Assembly: GCA_964538275.1 (NCBI GenBank)
Contig: CAZIFW010000003.1
Span: forward strand, 1 to 64,000
Origin: CANIGN01 sp964538275
GTDB taxonomy: Bacteria > Bdellovibrionota > UBA2428
Direction of reading: 5' to 3'
Length of the DNA: 64,000 bases
Shown here: piece by piece, positions 26,764 through 35,621 of the stretch
Layout: each line of letters opens with the position of its first letter
Numbering within the stretch: position 1 is the stretch's first letter
Position numbers and translations under genes: made by a program
The notes under the pieces: generated by a model
The model's input: only the letters and a program-made list of their open reading frames with translations
What the model was told of the DNA's origin: nothing
The model's database searches: none

Positions 26764-28794
26764 TTGGTCATTGTGCGCGAGATACGTAATTATTCGCAAG
26801 CTGAGCTAAAAGCAGAGGACATATCTTTTAGTCCTAATGGCCCAATCAAGGTTATTAATTGTCTTCATAAAATCTTCACAATTGAGGCTTCATTTTTATG
26901 TGAAGCTATTCATAGAGGCCATGCTTTGCATTTTTTATTAGCTTTTCTATTTTTTACAGGTGCTTGTACTGTTCAGAAGACAAGTCCAAAGGCAACTTCT
27001 GATGCGCCTACAGATCCTACCGGAAGTAATGATGTAGGAACGGGTGCAAGCGCAACTCTGCAATTATGGTCTAGGGGGCCACAGCAGTCAGTAAGTCCTC
27101 CTGATTACACATTGGATTCTAAGGATCCGCTAAACAACTTAGCGAGACAGTCTGTTCCTCTTTATGATTTAAATTCTGCTAGTGGAAATCTTACGGGACC
27201 AAACCTACATGTTTATTACAGCAAGAGCACCTCTGATGGTCCTGGGAAAAGCACGCCACTTGTTTCAGCTTGGAGTAGCCAAAAGATTCCATGGGATAGA
27301 AAAGAGTTCAAATCTTTTATGCTCTATGCTCACGGAAGCAAAGCGATTCGTTATATGAAAGATCTTTTCCCTACATTGAATTTTGCAGTGAGAGGAAAGG
27401 GGGTTTTACCTCTTTATGCATATTCTTCTGTGGATGATAATCCGCTTAAAACGAAATATGAAATCAACAAGGATGGTCGCGTAGGAAACATTCTATTCTT
27501 TCAAAATTCTGATGATACGTATAACCCTTCGGACGAAGCAGATGCGATTTACCATGAATTTGCCCACATGTTTCAGCACATTTTAAATCCAAATGTTTTA
27601 GAGACTGCCGGAAATTACGATATGGATATGTTGTTGGAAGGATTGGCTGACTTTTTTGCAGCAAGTGCTGTTCGAGATGAAAGGATTTTGGAATATTTAG
27701 CATCAAATGCGACACGTTTATTCTCCGCAAACAGTAGAACAGGTAGAAATCATCAGCGTAAAATGGGCAACTCTCTTAGATTTCCTAGCAACTATGTGGG
27801 AGACTTTCATCTTGATGCACGCATCGTTTCTAGTGCTTTGAATGATATTCGTCGTTATTTAGAAGGACAAACTGTAACTCTTTATCAAGATTGCGGAAGC
27901 AATTGCGCAGCTAAGTGGAATTCTGCCTCAAATCATATGAGCAATGCAGCTGCTTTTGATACAGCAAATATTTTAGCGCATGAAGCTCTTCGCGAAGTGA
28001 TTCCTACTTCGAGTATCATTCATTATTCTGAGAGAGTTGTAGCGGCGGCCAATAGGCGTTCGTGGAGCACGCAATGTGGATCAAATAGTTCTTGTAAGAA
28101 TGAGCTTGTCTCTGAAATTACCTCCATTCTAAAATCGCGTGGTATTCATACAAGCAAAACTTTAAGATCAACACCGTTTGTAAGCACAGGCACAAGTCCT
28201 GAGTTAATTCTAAATCACAATGGGTATGCTTATTTTAGAGCGTTGTTTAGTGGAAGTGAAGAATCCAACACGGATTCAAAATTAGATCGTTGCGAAGCTG
28301 TTTTGGTTATTCCAGATATCCGTATTCGCAGTGGAGTACAGGCTTCTGCCTATGACACGCTTTTTGAGTTGTATGACCAGACACCTACAACACCAACAAC
28401 ACAAGTAGGGGGTTTCACCTCTCTCAATGGTATTGATCGACTCACACAAAAATCACCTTATTTTGATACGAGTGAATTAGAGATTAAGTTATGGGGATTT
28501 TTGTTGGCAGGGGAAAGCATTTTTAATTTAGCTGGAAACACATCAAGTCGTTTTTACACTCAACATCAGTTGAGTGCATTATCGCCTAGTTTGAATGCTA
28601 TTAATTCTAGCAATCCACCTCCCGTAGGTTGGGCATTCCGTGCTCCAAGCACGGCAGGTGCTGAAGCCTATGTTGAGTTTGCTTTTCAAACGCGACCCTT
28701 TGAAGTTCGTTATGTGACAGATGATGTCTACACCATTAAGTCTGTGAAGCAAAAACTGAATGTCTCAACGAGCCCTTCGAACTTTTGTAATTAG
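26764..28794 (+). CDS. Lipoprotein with a gluzincin (HEXXH...EGxxD) metallopeptidase signature
   Basis: 676 residues from a TTG at 26764; the true start is uncertain because the hydrophobic segment and lipobox (FFTGAC) only begin near residue 55, so a shorter form is possible. YHEFAHMFQH (His about 264) is an HEXXH zinc motif, and LLEGLADFFAAS about 25 residues later supplies a third Glu ligand, as in M36/M4-like gluzincins. Several Cys residues occur in the mature part. It is probably a surface-exposed protease. It is divergent from the neighbouring lipoprotein gene. Confidence 0.65.
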   Translation: MVIVREIRNYSQAELKAEDISFSPNGPIKVINCLHKIFTIEASFLCEAIHRGHALHFLLAFLFFTGACTVQKTSPKATSDAPTDPTGSNDVGTGASATLQLWSRGPQQSVSPPDYTLDSKDPLNNLARQSVPLYDLNSASGNLTGPNLHVYYSKSTSDGPGKSTPLVSAWSSQKIPWDRKEFKSFMLYAHGSKAIRYMKDLFPTLNFAVRGKGVLPLYAYSSVDDNPLKTKYEINKDGRVGNILFFQNSDDTYNPSDEADAIYHEFAHMFQHILNPNVLETAGNYDMDMLLEGLADFFAASAVRDERILEYLASNATRLFSANSRTGRNHQRKMGNSLRFPSNYVGDFHLDARIVSSALNDIRRYLEGQTVTLYQDCGSNCAAKWNSASNHMSNAAAFDTANILAHEALREVIPTSSIIHYSERVVAAANRRSWSTQCGSNSSCKNELVSEITSILKSRGIHTSKTLRSTPFVSTGTSPELILNHNGYAYFRALFSGSEESNTDSKLDRCEAVLVIPDIRIRSGVQASAYDTLFELYDQTPTTPTTQVGGFTSLNGIDRLTQKSPYFDTSELEIKLWGFLLAGESIFNLAGNTSSRFYTQHQLSALSPSLNAINSSNPPPVGWAFRAPSTAGAEAYVEFAFQTRPFEVRYVTDDVYTIKSVKQKLNVSTSPSNFCN

Positions 28795-28938
28795 GGTCAT
28801 CGGGACCAAAAGAGGGTGTCCTCTGTACCTAGTCTTAAATGAAGTTATGTTTAACCTTTGATCAAAGGCTTAACTCTTTAACCTAATCTGAACCGAGAAT
28901 TCATGAGATTCACTCTCCAATAGAGCGAAAATAGAGTT

Positions 28939-29085
28939 GTGAGCAGAAAAAAAACAGGACTTAAGAAAGTTAAAAAAAGAGTGCGCAAAACTCGACGAGT
29001 AACTTTGAGCCATTACTTTGACCTTCTTAACCAAAAATTAACACAAATTTTTCGCAACTCTTCTTTGGGACACCCGAAGAAATAA
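28939..29085 (+). CDS. Possible small basic protein upstream of the Flp pilin genes
   Basis: A 48-codon frame starts at GTG 28939 and ends 12 bases before the first pilin gene. Its N-terminal half is very basic (KKTGLKKVKKRVRKTRRV), and its C-terminal half is amphipathic (SHYFDLLNQKLTQIFRN). No ribosome binding site is obvious, and no family is known. The remainder of 28795-29097 holds A/T-rich sequence with a small hairpin (AGAGGGTGTCCTCT near 28812) and nothing else recognisable. Confidence 0.3.
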   Translation: MSRKKTGLKKVKKRVRKTRRVTLSHYFDLLNQKLTQIFRNSSLGHPKK

Positions 29086-29097
29086 TAGGGAGAAAAT

Positions 29098-29280
29098 ATG
29101 AAGAAGAATGTTCGTAAGATTCGAGGACAAGGAACTCTAGAGTGGATTTTAATTCTCTTCGTTCTTGTTGGTTTTGTAATGTTGTTCGGTAAAGGAATTA
29201 AAGGCCGAATCGGTGGACTTGTAGAGAAAGTATTTACCACTGTAGATAGCAACATTGGAAACCTCTCTGCACCTCAATAA
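29098..29280 (+). CDS. flp: Flp-type (type IVb) pilin 1
   Basis: 60 residues. The prepilin site RG-QGTLEW has Gly before the cleavage point and Glu at +5, and a hydrophobic span (about 16-34) follows: the compact layout of Flp major pilins. The mature protein would be about 50 residues and is processed by a TadV-type peptidase, which is not encoded in this window. A good site (AGGGAGA) precedes the ATG. It is the first of five consecutive genes with prepilin-like N-termini, upstream of cpaB and cpaC. It is the probable major pilin because it is first and shortest. Confidence 0.85.
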   Translation: MKKNVRKIRGQGTLEWILILFVLVGFVMLFGKGIKGRIGGLVEKVFTTVDSNIGNLSAPQ

Positions 29281-29289
29281 AGTTTTTAC

Positions 29290-29481
29290 ATGAGACGCAG
29301 GCAAGAGCACGCTAGCGGCCAAGTCCTTGTGGAGTATATACTTCTCACGGTCTTGTTACTTGCAGCTACGGTGGTTGTCCTGCGTTTTATCGTTCAAGAT
29401 GTCTTTAGGGGTTCGTTGTCTTCGCTTGGAGCAAAGACCACTCAATGTGTGTCTCGTCTTCCAAACGGTAAGTGTAATTAA
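29290..29481 (+). CDS. Flp-type pilin 2
   Basis: 63 residues with the motif SG-QVLVEY (Gly at -1, Glu at +5, Tyr at +6, as in classical Flp pilins) and a following hydrophobic helix (about 16-36). The C-terminus has two Cys (TTQC...NGKC) that could form a small disulfide loop, absent in pilin 1. It lies 9 bp after pilin 1 and 2 bp before pilin 3, so all three are surely co-transcribed. It may be a minor or alternative pilin. Confidence 0.83.
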   Translation: MRRRQEHASGQVLVEYILLTVLLLAATVVVLRFIVQDVFRGSLSSLGAKTTQCVSRLPNGKCN

Positions 29482-29483
29482 AC

Positions 29484-29735
29484 ATGAAGCCTCTTAAAAA
29501 ACGTTTAACAAAAAAACAAAAGGGTCAAACCGTTGTTGAATATCTGTTAATCGTAGTCATGATTGCGGGTATTGCCGGTGCTGTATACGTAGCCATGAAA
29601 CGCTTTCTTCCAGGGCCTTTAGGCAGGGTGAAAGCGAGCTTAGAAGGTGATGCCGATCCAAGAGGAGCTTCAGCAGGTTCGGGTCAAAAGAAATACGATC
29701 ATTACTATCAAAACGTGGAGTTTAAATCCAAATGA
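29484..29735 (+). CDS. Flp-type pilin 3 with extended tail
   Basis: 83 residues with the motif KG-QTVVEY and a long basic leader (MKPLKKRLTKKQK). The hydrophobic helix is at about 18-38, and the hydrophilic C-terminal tail of about 40 residues is longer than in the two preceding pilins (GPLGRVKASLEGDADPRG...). It overlaps the next gene by 4 bp (ATGA). It may be a minor pilin or a tip component. Confidence 0.82.
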   Translation: MKPLKKRLTKKQKGQTVVEYLLIVVMIAGIAGAVYVAMKRFLPGPLGRVKASLEGDADPRGASAGSGQKKYDHYYQNVEFKSK

Positions 29736-30274
29736 GAAAAAAACACAAGAAAGGACAAAGTACCATTGAGTTTATCTTTGTATTTTTTGCTTTCGTGTTT
29801 TTTCTTTCAATGAGTTACAACGCGGTCATTTCTTTCGCGGTCTATCAGTACTTAAGTTACGCAAATTTTATGGCTGCTCGAGCTTATCAGCCCTCAAGGT
29901 CTGGTAAAATTGAACAGCGAAATGCTGCGATAAAAGTTATGCAGGTTTATGTTCCTGGAATAACCGTTGGTAGCCAAACCACTAACTTTGCTTTTTCAGC
30001 AAAACGACCACTTGCTCGCATTCGACAATGGGCAGTTCCAGAGCCTGATTCTCCAAATCTTCCTTTTCTTTTACAATTTGAAGTTCCTTTTCTAACGCTT
30101 CCTTTGGGAGACGATATAAAACAAACTTTTGGAAATCTTACTCTCAAAACTACCGTGATGTTGGGTCGCGAACCTTCCGCGGAAGAATGTCGCTTTTTCT
30201 TTGCAGAGTTTTTTAACTCTATGGGAGGAGGCGCTCCTCATTCTGCTGCTGATATGGAGGATAACGGCTGCTGA
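29732..30274 (+). CDS. TadE-like pseudopilin
   Basis: 180 residues. The KG-QSTIEF motif (Gly -1, Glu +5, Phe +6) and a hydrophobic helix (about 13-38) are followed by a 140-residue globular domain with one Cys pair region near the end. This matches TadE-type pseudopilins, which help initiate Tad pilus assembly. It starts within the preceding gene (ATGA) and its stop overlaps the ATG of the next gene (TGATG), so coupling is tight. Confidence 0.82.
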   Translation: MRKKHKKGQSTIEFIFVFFAFVFFLSMSYNAVISFAVYQYLSYANFMAARAYQPSRSGKIEQRNAAIKVMQVYVPGITVGSQTTNFAFSAKRPLARIRQWAVPEPDSPNLPFLLQFEVPFLTLPLGDDIKQTFGNLTLKTTVMLGREPSAEECRFFFAEFFNSMGGGAPHSAADMEDNGC

Positions 30275-30675
30275 TGAAAAACTCTAAAAGTGGTCAAGCC
30301 CTTATAGAATTTCTCCCAGCTATTATTCTCTTTTTTGTAGTTATTGGAGCAAGTTTAATTTTTTTTATAGGTTTGCGTGAATCATTTCATATGCAAGTAG
30401 CAGCTCGTAATGCAATTTTTGCAAAAATTCGCAACTCTGGCCCTCTAGTAACTCCAGCAGGAGCTTTAAATTATCAGAAGCACTACATGTTTCCATTTGG
30501 TGGAGCTATTACCCAAGCGGGACTTTCCCAAGAACAAACATGTATATCTGCACGTCCTCAAAAGGATGTCGTTCAATCAATATTGCCGTCAATTTTAGGC
30601 TTAACATTGAACCTCGATCGTGCACATAGGGCGACAATATTCAGGCGTCCTGGGGCTATTACGTCCTGTGATTAG
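30274..30675 (+). CDS. TadE/TadF-like pseudopilin
   Basis: 133 residues with the motif SG-QALIEF and a hydrophobic helix (about 12-33), followed by a short domain containing two Cys (TCISARP..., ITSC). It resembles TadE/TadF minor pseudopilins. It overlaps the upstream TadE-like gene by one base. A 105-bp gap with its own FliA-like element then separates it from cpaB, so the pilin genes may form a transcript distinct from the assembly genes. Confidence 0.78.
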   Translation: MKNSKSGQALIEFLPAIILFFVVIGASLIFFIGLRESFHMQVAARNAIFAKIRNSGPLVTPAGALNYQKHYMFPFGGAITQAGLSQEQTCISARPQKDVVQSILPSILGLTLNLDRAHRATIFRRPGAITSCD

Positions 30676-30733
30676 TTTGCTCTTAACAGTGTTAATACCG
30701 TCAATAAAAAGCGGGAAATAGTCACTGAAATAC

Positions 30734-30761
30734 TAATTTTATTTTAAGGTCTAGCCGAAAA
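30734..30761 (+). promoter_or_regulatory. Sigma-28-like promoter candidate before cpaB
   Basis: TAATTTTA (30734-30741), 12 bases and GCCGAAAA (30754-30761) match FliA at 5/8 and 7/8 with one extra spacer base. A start near 30768 would leave a short leader containing AGGAG, with spacing suitable for the TTG at 30781. Confidence 0.35.
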
Positions 30762-30780
30762 GAACACTAGGAGTGAGTAC

Positions 30781-31710
30781 TTGAACCAGTCGCGTGCTTT
30801 TTTTATCAGTCTAGCTTTTGCATTTGTGGGAATGGGGCTTGTGGCCTTTTACATTTCTGAACAAGAGAAAAGGCTAACGGAATCTCATGGAGTTCCTACG
30901 ACTGTTGTTGTTGCAAAAGTAAACATCAATGAGATGCAACAACTTGATAGTACAATGCTGGATGTAAGAACAGTTCCTGGCACTTACGGACAACCGGGTG
31001 TCGTTAAAGATCCAAAAGACATTGAGGGAATGGTCGCTTTAGTTCCAATTCGTGAAGGTGAACAAATTGTAGTTACAAAATTAGCACCTAAAGGAGCACA
31101 AACCGGATTAGCTCCTCAAGTAGCTGCTAATAAACGTGCGATGTCCATTCAAGTTTCAGATGATACAGGTGTATCAAAACTCATTAAGCCTGGAGATTAT
31201 GTAGATATTGTTGGGAGTGTTTCTTATCCTGGCCCAGACGGCGCACGTTTTACTGAATTAAAAACTTTTCTTCAAAATATTCGAATTTTAGCCACAGGTG
31301 AAATGGTTACTAATAATCTTCCGCAAATTTATGAAACAGATCCGCTCACTCAAAAGAAAGTGGCGGTGAGTGGTAGGGCAGATCAAAATTTTAGTACGAT
31401 TACAGTAGAGGTTACTCCAGACCAAGCACAAGTTTTAATTCTCGCTCAAGAAGGTAGTAAGCTTTACTTAACTCTTAGAAACCCAGTGGATCGTGTAGAA
31501 ACACAAGTGGGAAGTACCACAATCGATGAGCTTCTTGGTCCGGATTCAAAGCGTGCAGAAACACGTGAACGTTTACAAAGACAGGCCGCTGAAGAAGCGC
31601 GTCGTCAAGCAGAGCTTGAGAGATTGCGGCTTCAACAACAAGCTCCTGGTGAGCGTCAACCTGCTGCTGCGATTGATCCCTTAGATGCGGGTGGAGGTGT
31701 GCTTGAATAA
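30781..31710 (+). CDS. cpaB: Flp pilus assembly protein CpaB (RcpC)
   Basis: 309 residues from a TTG start with AGGAG 7 bases upstream. It has an N-terminal membrane anchor (about 5-24), a SAF domain (about 40-105: TTVVVAKVNINEMQQLDSTMLDVRTVPG...EGEQI) and an RcpC-type C-terminal beta domain (DYVDIVGSV...ITVEVTPDQAQVLILAQEGSKLYLTLRNP). The tail is a Gln/Arg/Ala-rich low-complexity extension (QRQAAEEARRQAEL). CpaB sits in the periplasm and helps gate the secretin. It overlaps cpaC by 8 bp with the start chosen here. Confidence 0.92.
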   Translation: MNQSRAFFISLAFAFVGMGLVAFYISEQEKRLTESHGVPTTVVVAKVNINEMQQLDSTMLDVRTVPGTYGQPGVVKDPKDIEGMVALVPIREGEQIVVTKLAPKGAQTGLAPQVAANKRAMSIQVSDDTGVSKLIKPGDYVDIVGSVSYPGPDGARFTELKTFLQNIRILATGEMVTNNLPQIYETDPLTQKKVAVSGRADQNFSTITVEVTPDQAQVLILAQEGSKLYLTLRNPVDRVETQVGSTTIDELLGPDSKRAETRERLQRQAAEEARRQAELERLRLQQQAPGERQPAAAIDPLDAGGGVLE

Positions 31711-33451
31711 TCTCCAAAAAATAATTCTATTATTGATATCTTTCACAGGAGCCTGGGCTCAAGAAGGAAGTTCTACTTCTTCATCAACAGGTGCGAAGAC
31801 TCAAAAGGTGGGTGAAATTCCAGATTCTAGTTTAGATCAAATAATGGATGCTCGTGAAGATCTTAAGCCGGAGTACGGCTTTGAAGAAGTCTACGTAGCA
31901 CTCAATAAAAAAAATACAGCAGCCAAATCTGGTGCTGTCTTAAACTTAGAAAATATTGATGAAATAAAAGATGCTAAAGATATTTACTGGGGCGTTACTG
32001 TATCGGGAATTTTAAAATTTGACCGCGAAAGTATGAGTGCCCCAGGAGCTTCTGGAAAACGCTTTCCCATTGTAGCTTCAGGAAATACAGGTACGACTCA
32101 AATCCTTGTATACAATCGAGACATTGATCCACAAACAAAAAAGCCAATACCGGGTGATAAGCTCTTCAAAGTTTTTCGTGTAACTGTTACGGACGAAAAT
32201 TTAGTCGATCTCATGCAACAAATGAAAGCAAAGATGGGCAAGGTTGAAGGTATTGAAATGCGCATTGTTGGCGATCAAATAGTTGTTGATGGAAAAGTAG
32301 TAATTCCTCGAGATTTGCGACGTGTTTTAACCGTTGTACAAAATTATCAGAGCAAGGGCCGTCCTATAGAATTGCTTGCTGAAATTTCTCCATTAGCTCT
32401 TCAGTTATTGGCAGAAAAAATGCAAGACGAAATCAATGGCGGTAAAGACCGTCCTACTAATATATATGTAAGAGTTCTGAATGGAAGATTTATTCTTGAG
32501 GGAAGTGTAGATAAACGTATAGATCGAGACATTGCCGTTCAAACGTGTCAGGCTATGATTCAAGATCAGTTTCAGTTAGATCCTAAAGCTATCAAAGCTC
32601 CTAATTTTCCTAATCTTCCAGAGTGTATGTTGAGAATAAGAATTCGTCCGGGAGCTCCCTTAGATCCAGATCCTATCATTACAGTGCGTGTAGATTTTGT
32701 AAGTTTAGTGAGAAACTATTTAAAAGCATTTAACTTTAAGTGGGGACCTGGTGTACAGGCCGATACAAACCTTGGTTACTCAAGTGACCTTGGAAGATTC
32801 ATTGGATCTTTCCAAGCAATTGTTTCTGGACTTTTTCCTACTCTAAATACTTTATCTCGCAATGGTCATGCACGCGTACTCAAATCAGCAACTCTCTTAG
32901 TACGTGACGGTGATGATAATACTTCCGGAGAAAGTGGGGCGGGTCCTGAGTCTTCCATTCGAGAAGTTTTAGAAATTCCTTATTTGACCCCTGCATCTGT
33001 AGGTGCAAATGGTCAACAAACACCGCCTCAATGGAATTTTAAACCTTTGGAGACTCGTGTTTCGTTACGAGTACGATCAATTCCAGGTACAGACAAAATC
33101 AACTTAGCAATCAAAGCAACTCAAACTGAAGCGCAAGATAAACCTGCACCCGATGCTCCTCCAGGGTCTTTGGCTTATGATGTGAATACAAGTCTTGTCG
33201 TTTCAAATGGAGATAGTGCAGCTTTAGGTGGAATGATTTCAGAGAGAAGATTGATAAGTTTAGGTCGTGATCCGGCAAATACAACGGGGTCAGATACGAC
33301 CACTAACGACATTACGCTCTTTAAATTTTCTAGATTTCATGAATTTACCGATCAAAAAAACCAGATGATTATTTTTGTCACTCCAACAAAAATACGTAAC
33401 GCAAGTGAAGGTACGGAGAGTCTTAAGAGAAAGTTTAGGTTGAAAAAGTAA
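31703..33451 (+). CDS. cpaC: Flp pilus secretin CpaC (RcpA)
   Basis: 582 residues from the TTG at 31703, chosen because GGAGG lies 5 bases upstream and the resulting N-terminus (MNNLQKIILLLISFTGAWA) is a clean signal peptide; an ATG at 31685 would add 6 residues. It has N-terminal pilus-type domains with a BON-like segment (VEGIEMRIVGDQIVVDGKVVIPRDL) and a C-terminal secretin domain with VSLRVRSIPGTDKINLAIKATQTEA and a final strand region NQMIIFVTP. It forms the outer-membrane channel for the pilus. It lies between cpaB and the cpaE-cpaF fusion. Confidence 0.92.
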   Translation: MNNLQKIILLLISFTGAWAQEGSSTSSSTGAKTQKVGEIPDSSLDQIMDAREDLKPEYGFEEVYVALNKKNTAAKSGAVLNLENIDEIKDAKDIYWGVTVSGILKFDRESMSAPGASGKRFPIVASGNTGTTQILVYNRDIDPQTKKPIPGDKLFKVFRVTVTDENLVDLMQQMKAKMGKVEGIEMRIVGDQIVVDGKVVIPRDLRRVLTVVQNYQSKGRPIELLAEISPLALQLLAEKMQDEINGGKDRPTNIYVRVLNGRFILEGSVDKRIDRDIAVQTCQAMIQDQFQLDPKAIKAPNFPNLPECMLRIRIRPGAPLDPDPIITVRVDFVSLVRNYLKAFNFKWGPGVQADTNLGYSSDLGRFIGSFQAIVSGLFPTLNTLSRNGHARVLKSATLLVRDGDDNTSGESGAGPESSIREVLEIPYLTPASVGANGQQTPPQWNFKPLETRVSLRVRSIPGTDKINLAIKATQTEAQDKPAPDAPPGSLAYDVNTSLVVSNGDSAALGGMISERRLISLGRDPANTTGSDTTTNDITLFKFSRFHEFTDQKNQMIIFVTPTKIRNASEGTESLKRKFRLKK

Positions 33452-33452
33452 T

Positions 33453-35621
33453 ATGGCAGTTCCAACGGGTCCAAGTCATATTATCGCAGTTGTAGGTGGC
33501 AAGGGTGGAGTGGGTAAGTCTGTATTTGCAGCAAACCTTGCGCTGACTCTTTGTCTTGATAGAAAAATGACCGTAGCTGCAGTGGATGCAGATGCTCAAG
33601 GTTCTGGAGATTTAAATTTAATTTTTGGTATCAAAGATGCTCGCAATATCGGAAACGATTTAGTTGAGGGTAAAGTGCGCGCAGGGGATCCTCTTAAAAA
33701 AATAATGTCTCAAGTGAGTGTAGGGGGAGGGGTAAGTCAGACTTATGCCCTTCAATTAATGCAAAACTTAGAACGCGTTATCGATATTCCAGATGAAAAA
33801 ATGGATATCGTTTTGCGAGGATTAAAAAGTACATTTCCAGTTACAGTAATTGATTGCGGATCTAGACTTGAAGGTGGACTTATAAAAGTTTTAGAGCATG
33901 CCTCTATAATTTTAGTAGTAACGAATCCTGAAATTTTAGTGCTCAACCAAACAAAAAAGATAATTGAAAAACTTCAGACCCTTTTATTCCCCGCTGAAGT
34001 TACTAAACTTGTTCTAAATAAATTTACAACTAATAACCCTTACAATGGTCCTTTCCTTGAGCAAACACTTAAGCGTCAGGTGATATCGATTATTCCTGAA
34101 GAAGTTGAGTTAGCTAGAACGGCTCTTGGCAAAGGGCAACCTATGGTAAGTCTTTCACCAAATTCCGCTTCAACAAGAGCTTATGTTCAACTTGGAAGAC
34201 AGCTTTTTGAAGGTAAAATTTTAGATAAACTTGCAACACTTCAAAGACCCAAGCCTGTAGCGAGTGCTCAGCCTGCGGTAAGTGGAGATAAACCTCAACC
34301 CAAAAATAATTCTCGCTCTGCATTTGGACGCGAACCTGCAGATCCACGAAGTAAATTTAAACTTCTCATTCACGAACAACTCGTGGATAAAATGGATTTG
34401 AAAAAAGAACAGCTCAATCGTCAGCTTGATGATGCTAAAAAGCTTGAACTTCGCGAAAAAGCCATGAAGATTGTGACTGAAGTTGTGGGTAAAGAAGACC
34501 ACCCTTGGAAGTCTCGCGAAGAAAGTGCCAAGCTTGTAAAAGAAATTTTGGACGAAGCACTTGGACTTGGCCCCTTAGAAGATTTACTAGCAGATAAGAC
34601 CGTGACAGAGATCATGGTGAACCGTGCAGATTTAATTTACATTGAAAAAGCGGGCCGCAATACAAAAAGCCCGGTGGTGTTTTCAAGTAACGTACAAGTA
34701 ATGGCCGCCATTGAGCGTATCGTAAACCCTCTAGGCCGAAGAATTGATGAAAAAACACCTTACGTAGATGCACGTCTTCCAGATGGAAGTCGTGTTCACG
34801 CAATTATTCCTCCTCTCGCAATTGATGGACCCATGATTACAATTCGTAAGTTCCCTGAAAAACGCTTGGGGCCTGAGGATTTAATTAAGTTTGGTTCAAT
34901 GAGTCCTGAGATTTCTGATTTTCTGCGCACCTGTATTGAAAGTCGTCTAAACGTGTTGATCTCTGGAGGTACGGGTTCTGGTAAAACAACTTTGCTCAAC
35001 GTTATGAGCAGTTTTATTCCCGCAACAGAACGTATTCTCACAGTGGAGGATGCGGCCGAGTTATCTCTCGGGCAAGAACACGTTGGTCGTTTAGAAACTC
35101 GTCCCGCCAACATTGAAGGTGCGGGCGCTGTCACTATTCGCGATCTTGTAAAACAAACACTTCGTATGAAACCAGACCGTGTAATCATCGGTGAGGTGAG
35201 GGGCGGTGAGGCTCTTGATATGTTGCAGGCTATGAACACGGGTCACGATGGTTCTATGGCTACTGTTCACGCCAACAATCCGCGCGACGCTTTAGCTCGT
35301 TTGGAGACACTTGTATTGATGGCGGGTATGGATTTACCTGCAAAAGCGATTCGCGAACAAATTTCAAGCGCTGTGCATTTGATCATTCAGCAATCTCGTT
35401 TGTCGGATGGATCAAGAAGAGTCACGCACGTAACTGAAGTTTGTGGCATGCAGGGTGATGTAATCACCACTCAAGATATCTTTGTTTATAAACAGTTGAG
35501 TATGGATAAAGATCGCAAAATTATTGGAAAACATGTTGCAACCGGTTTTATTCCTAAATTCGTAGAGAAGATCGAAGCCCATGGAGGCAAGATTCCTCGC
35601 GGAATCTTTAAGGCAGCATGA
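33453..35621 (+). CDS. Fused TadZ (CpaE)-TadA (CpaF) ATPase of the Tad pilus
   Basis: 722 residues. The N-terminal 260 residues are a ParA/MinD-like ATPase (GGKGGVGKS at 14-22, VDADAQGSGDL near 43, VIDCG), as in TadZ/CpaE but without the receiver-like domain. A linker of about 50 residues rich in Pro/Gln follows. The C-terminal 400 residues are a complete TadA/CpaF secretion ATPase with ITEIMVN-like entry, Walker A GGTGSGKTT (about 505), Asp box EDAAEL, Walker B IIGEVRGGEAL and a His box TVHANN. TadZ localises the machine and TadA powers it; fusion would fix them 1:1. Confidence 0.92.
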   Translation: MAVPTGPSHIIAVVGGKGGVGKSVFAANLALTLCLDRKMTVAAVDADAQGSGDLNLIFGIKDARNIGNDLVEGKVRAGDPLKKIMSQVSVGGGVSQTYALQLMQNLERVIDIPDEKMDIVLRGLKSTFPVTVIDCGSRLEGGLIKVLEHASIILVVTNPEILVLNQTKKIIEKLQTLLFPAEVTKLVLNKFTTNNPYNGPFLEQTLKRQVISIIPEEVELARTALGKGQPMVSLSPNSASTRAYVQLGRQLFEGKILDKLATLQRPKPVASAQPAVSGDKPQPKNNSRSAFGREPADPRSKFKLLIHEQLVDKMDLKKEQLNRQLDDAKKLELREKAMKIVTEVVGKEDHPWKSREESAKLVKEILDEALGLGPLEDLLADKTVTEIMVNRADLIYIEKAGRNTKSPVVFSSNVQVMAAIERIVNPLGRRIDEKTPYVDARLPDGSRVHAIIPPLAIDGPMITIRKFPEKRLGPEDLIKFGSMSPEISDFLRTCIESRLNVLISGGTGSGKTTLLNVMSSFIPATERILTVEDAAELSLGQEHVGRLETRPANIEGAGAVTIRDLVKQTLRMKPDRVIIGEVRGGEALDMLQAMNTGHDGSMATVHANNPRDALARLETLVLMAGMDLPAKAIREQISSAVHLIIQQSRLSDGSRRVTHVTEVCGMQGDVITTQDIFVYKQLSMDKDRKIIGKHVATGFIPKFVEKIEAHGGKIPRGIFKAA

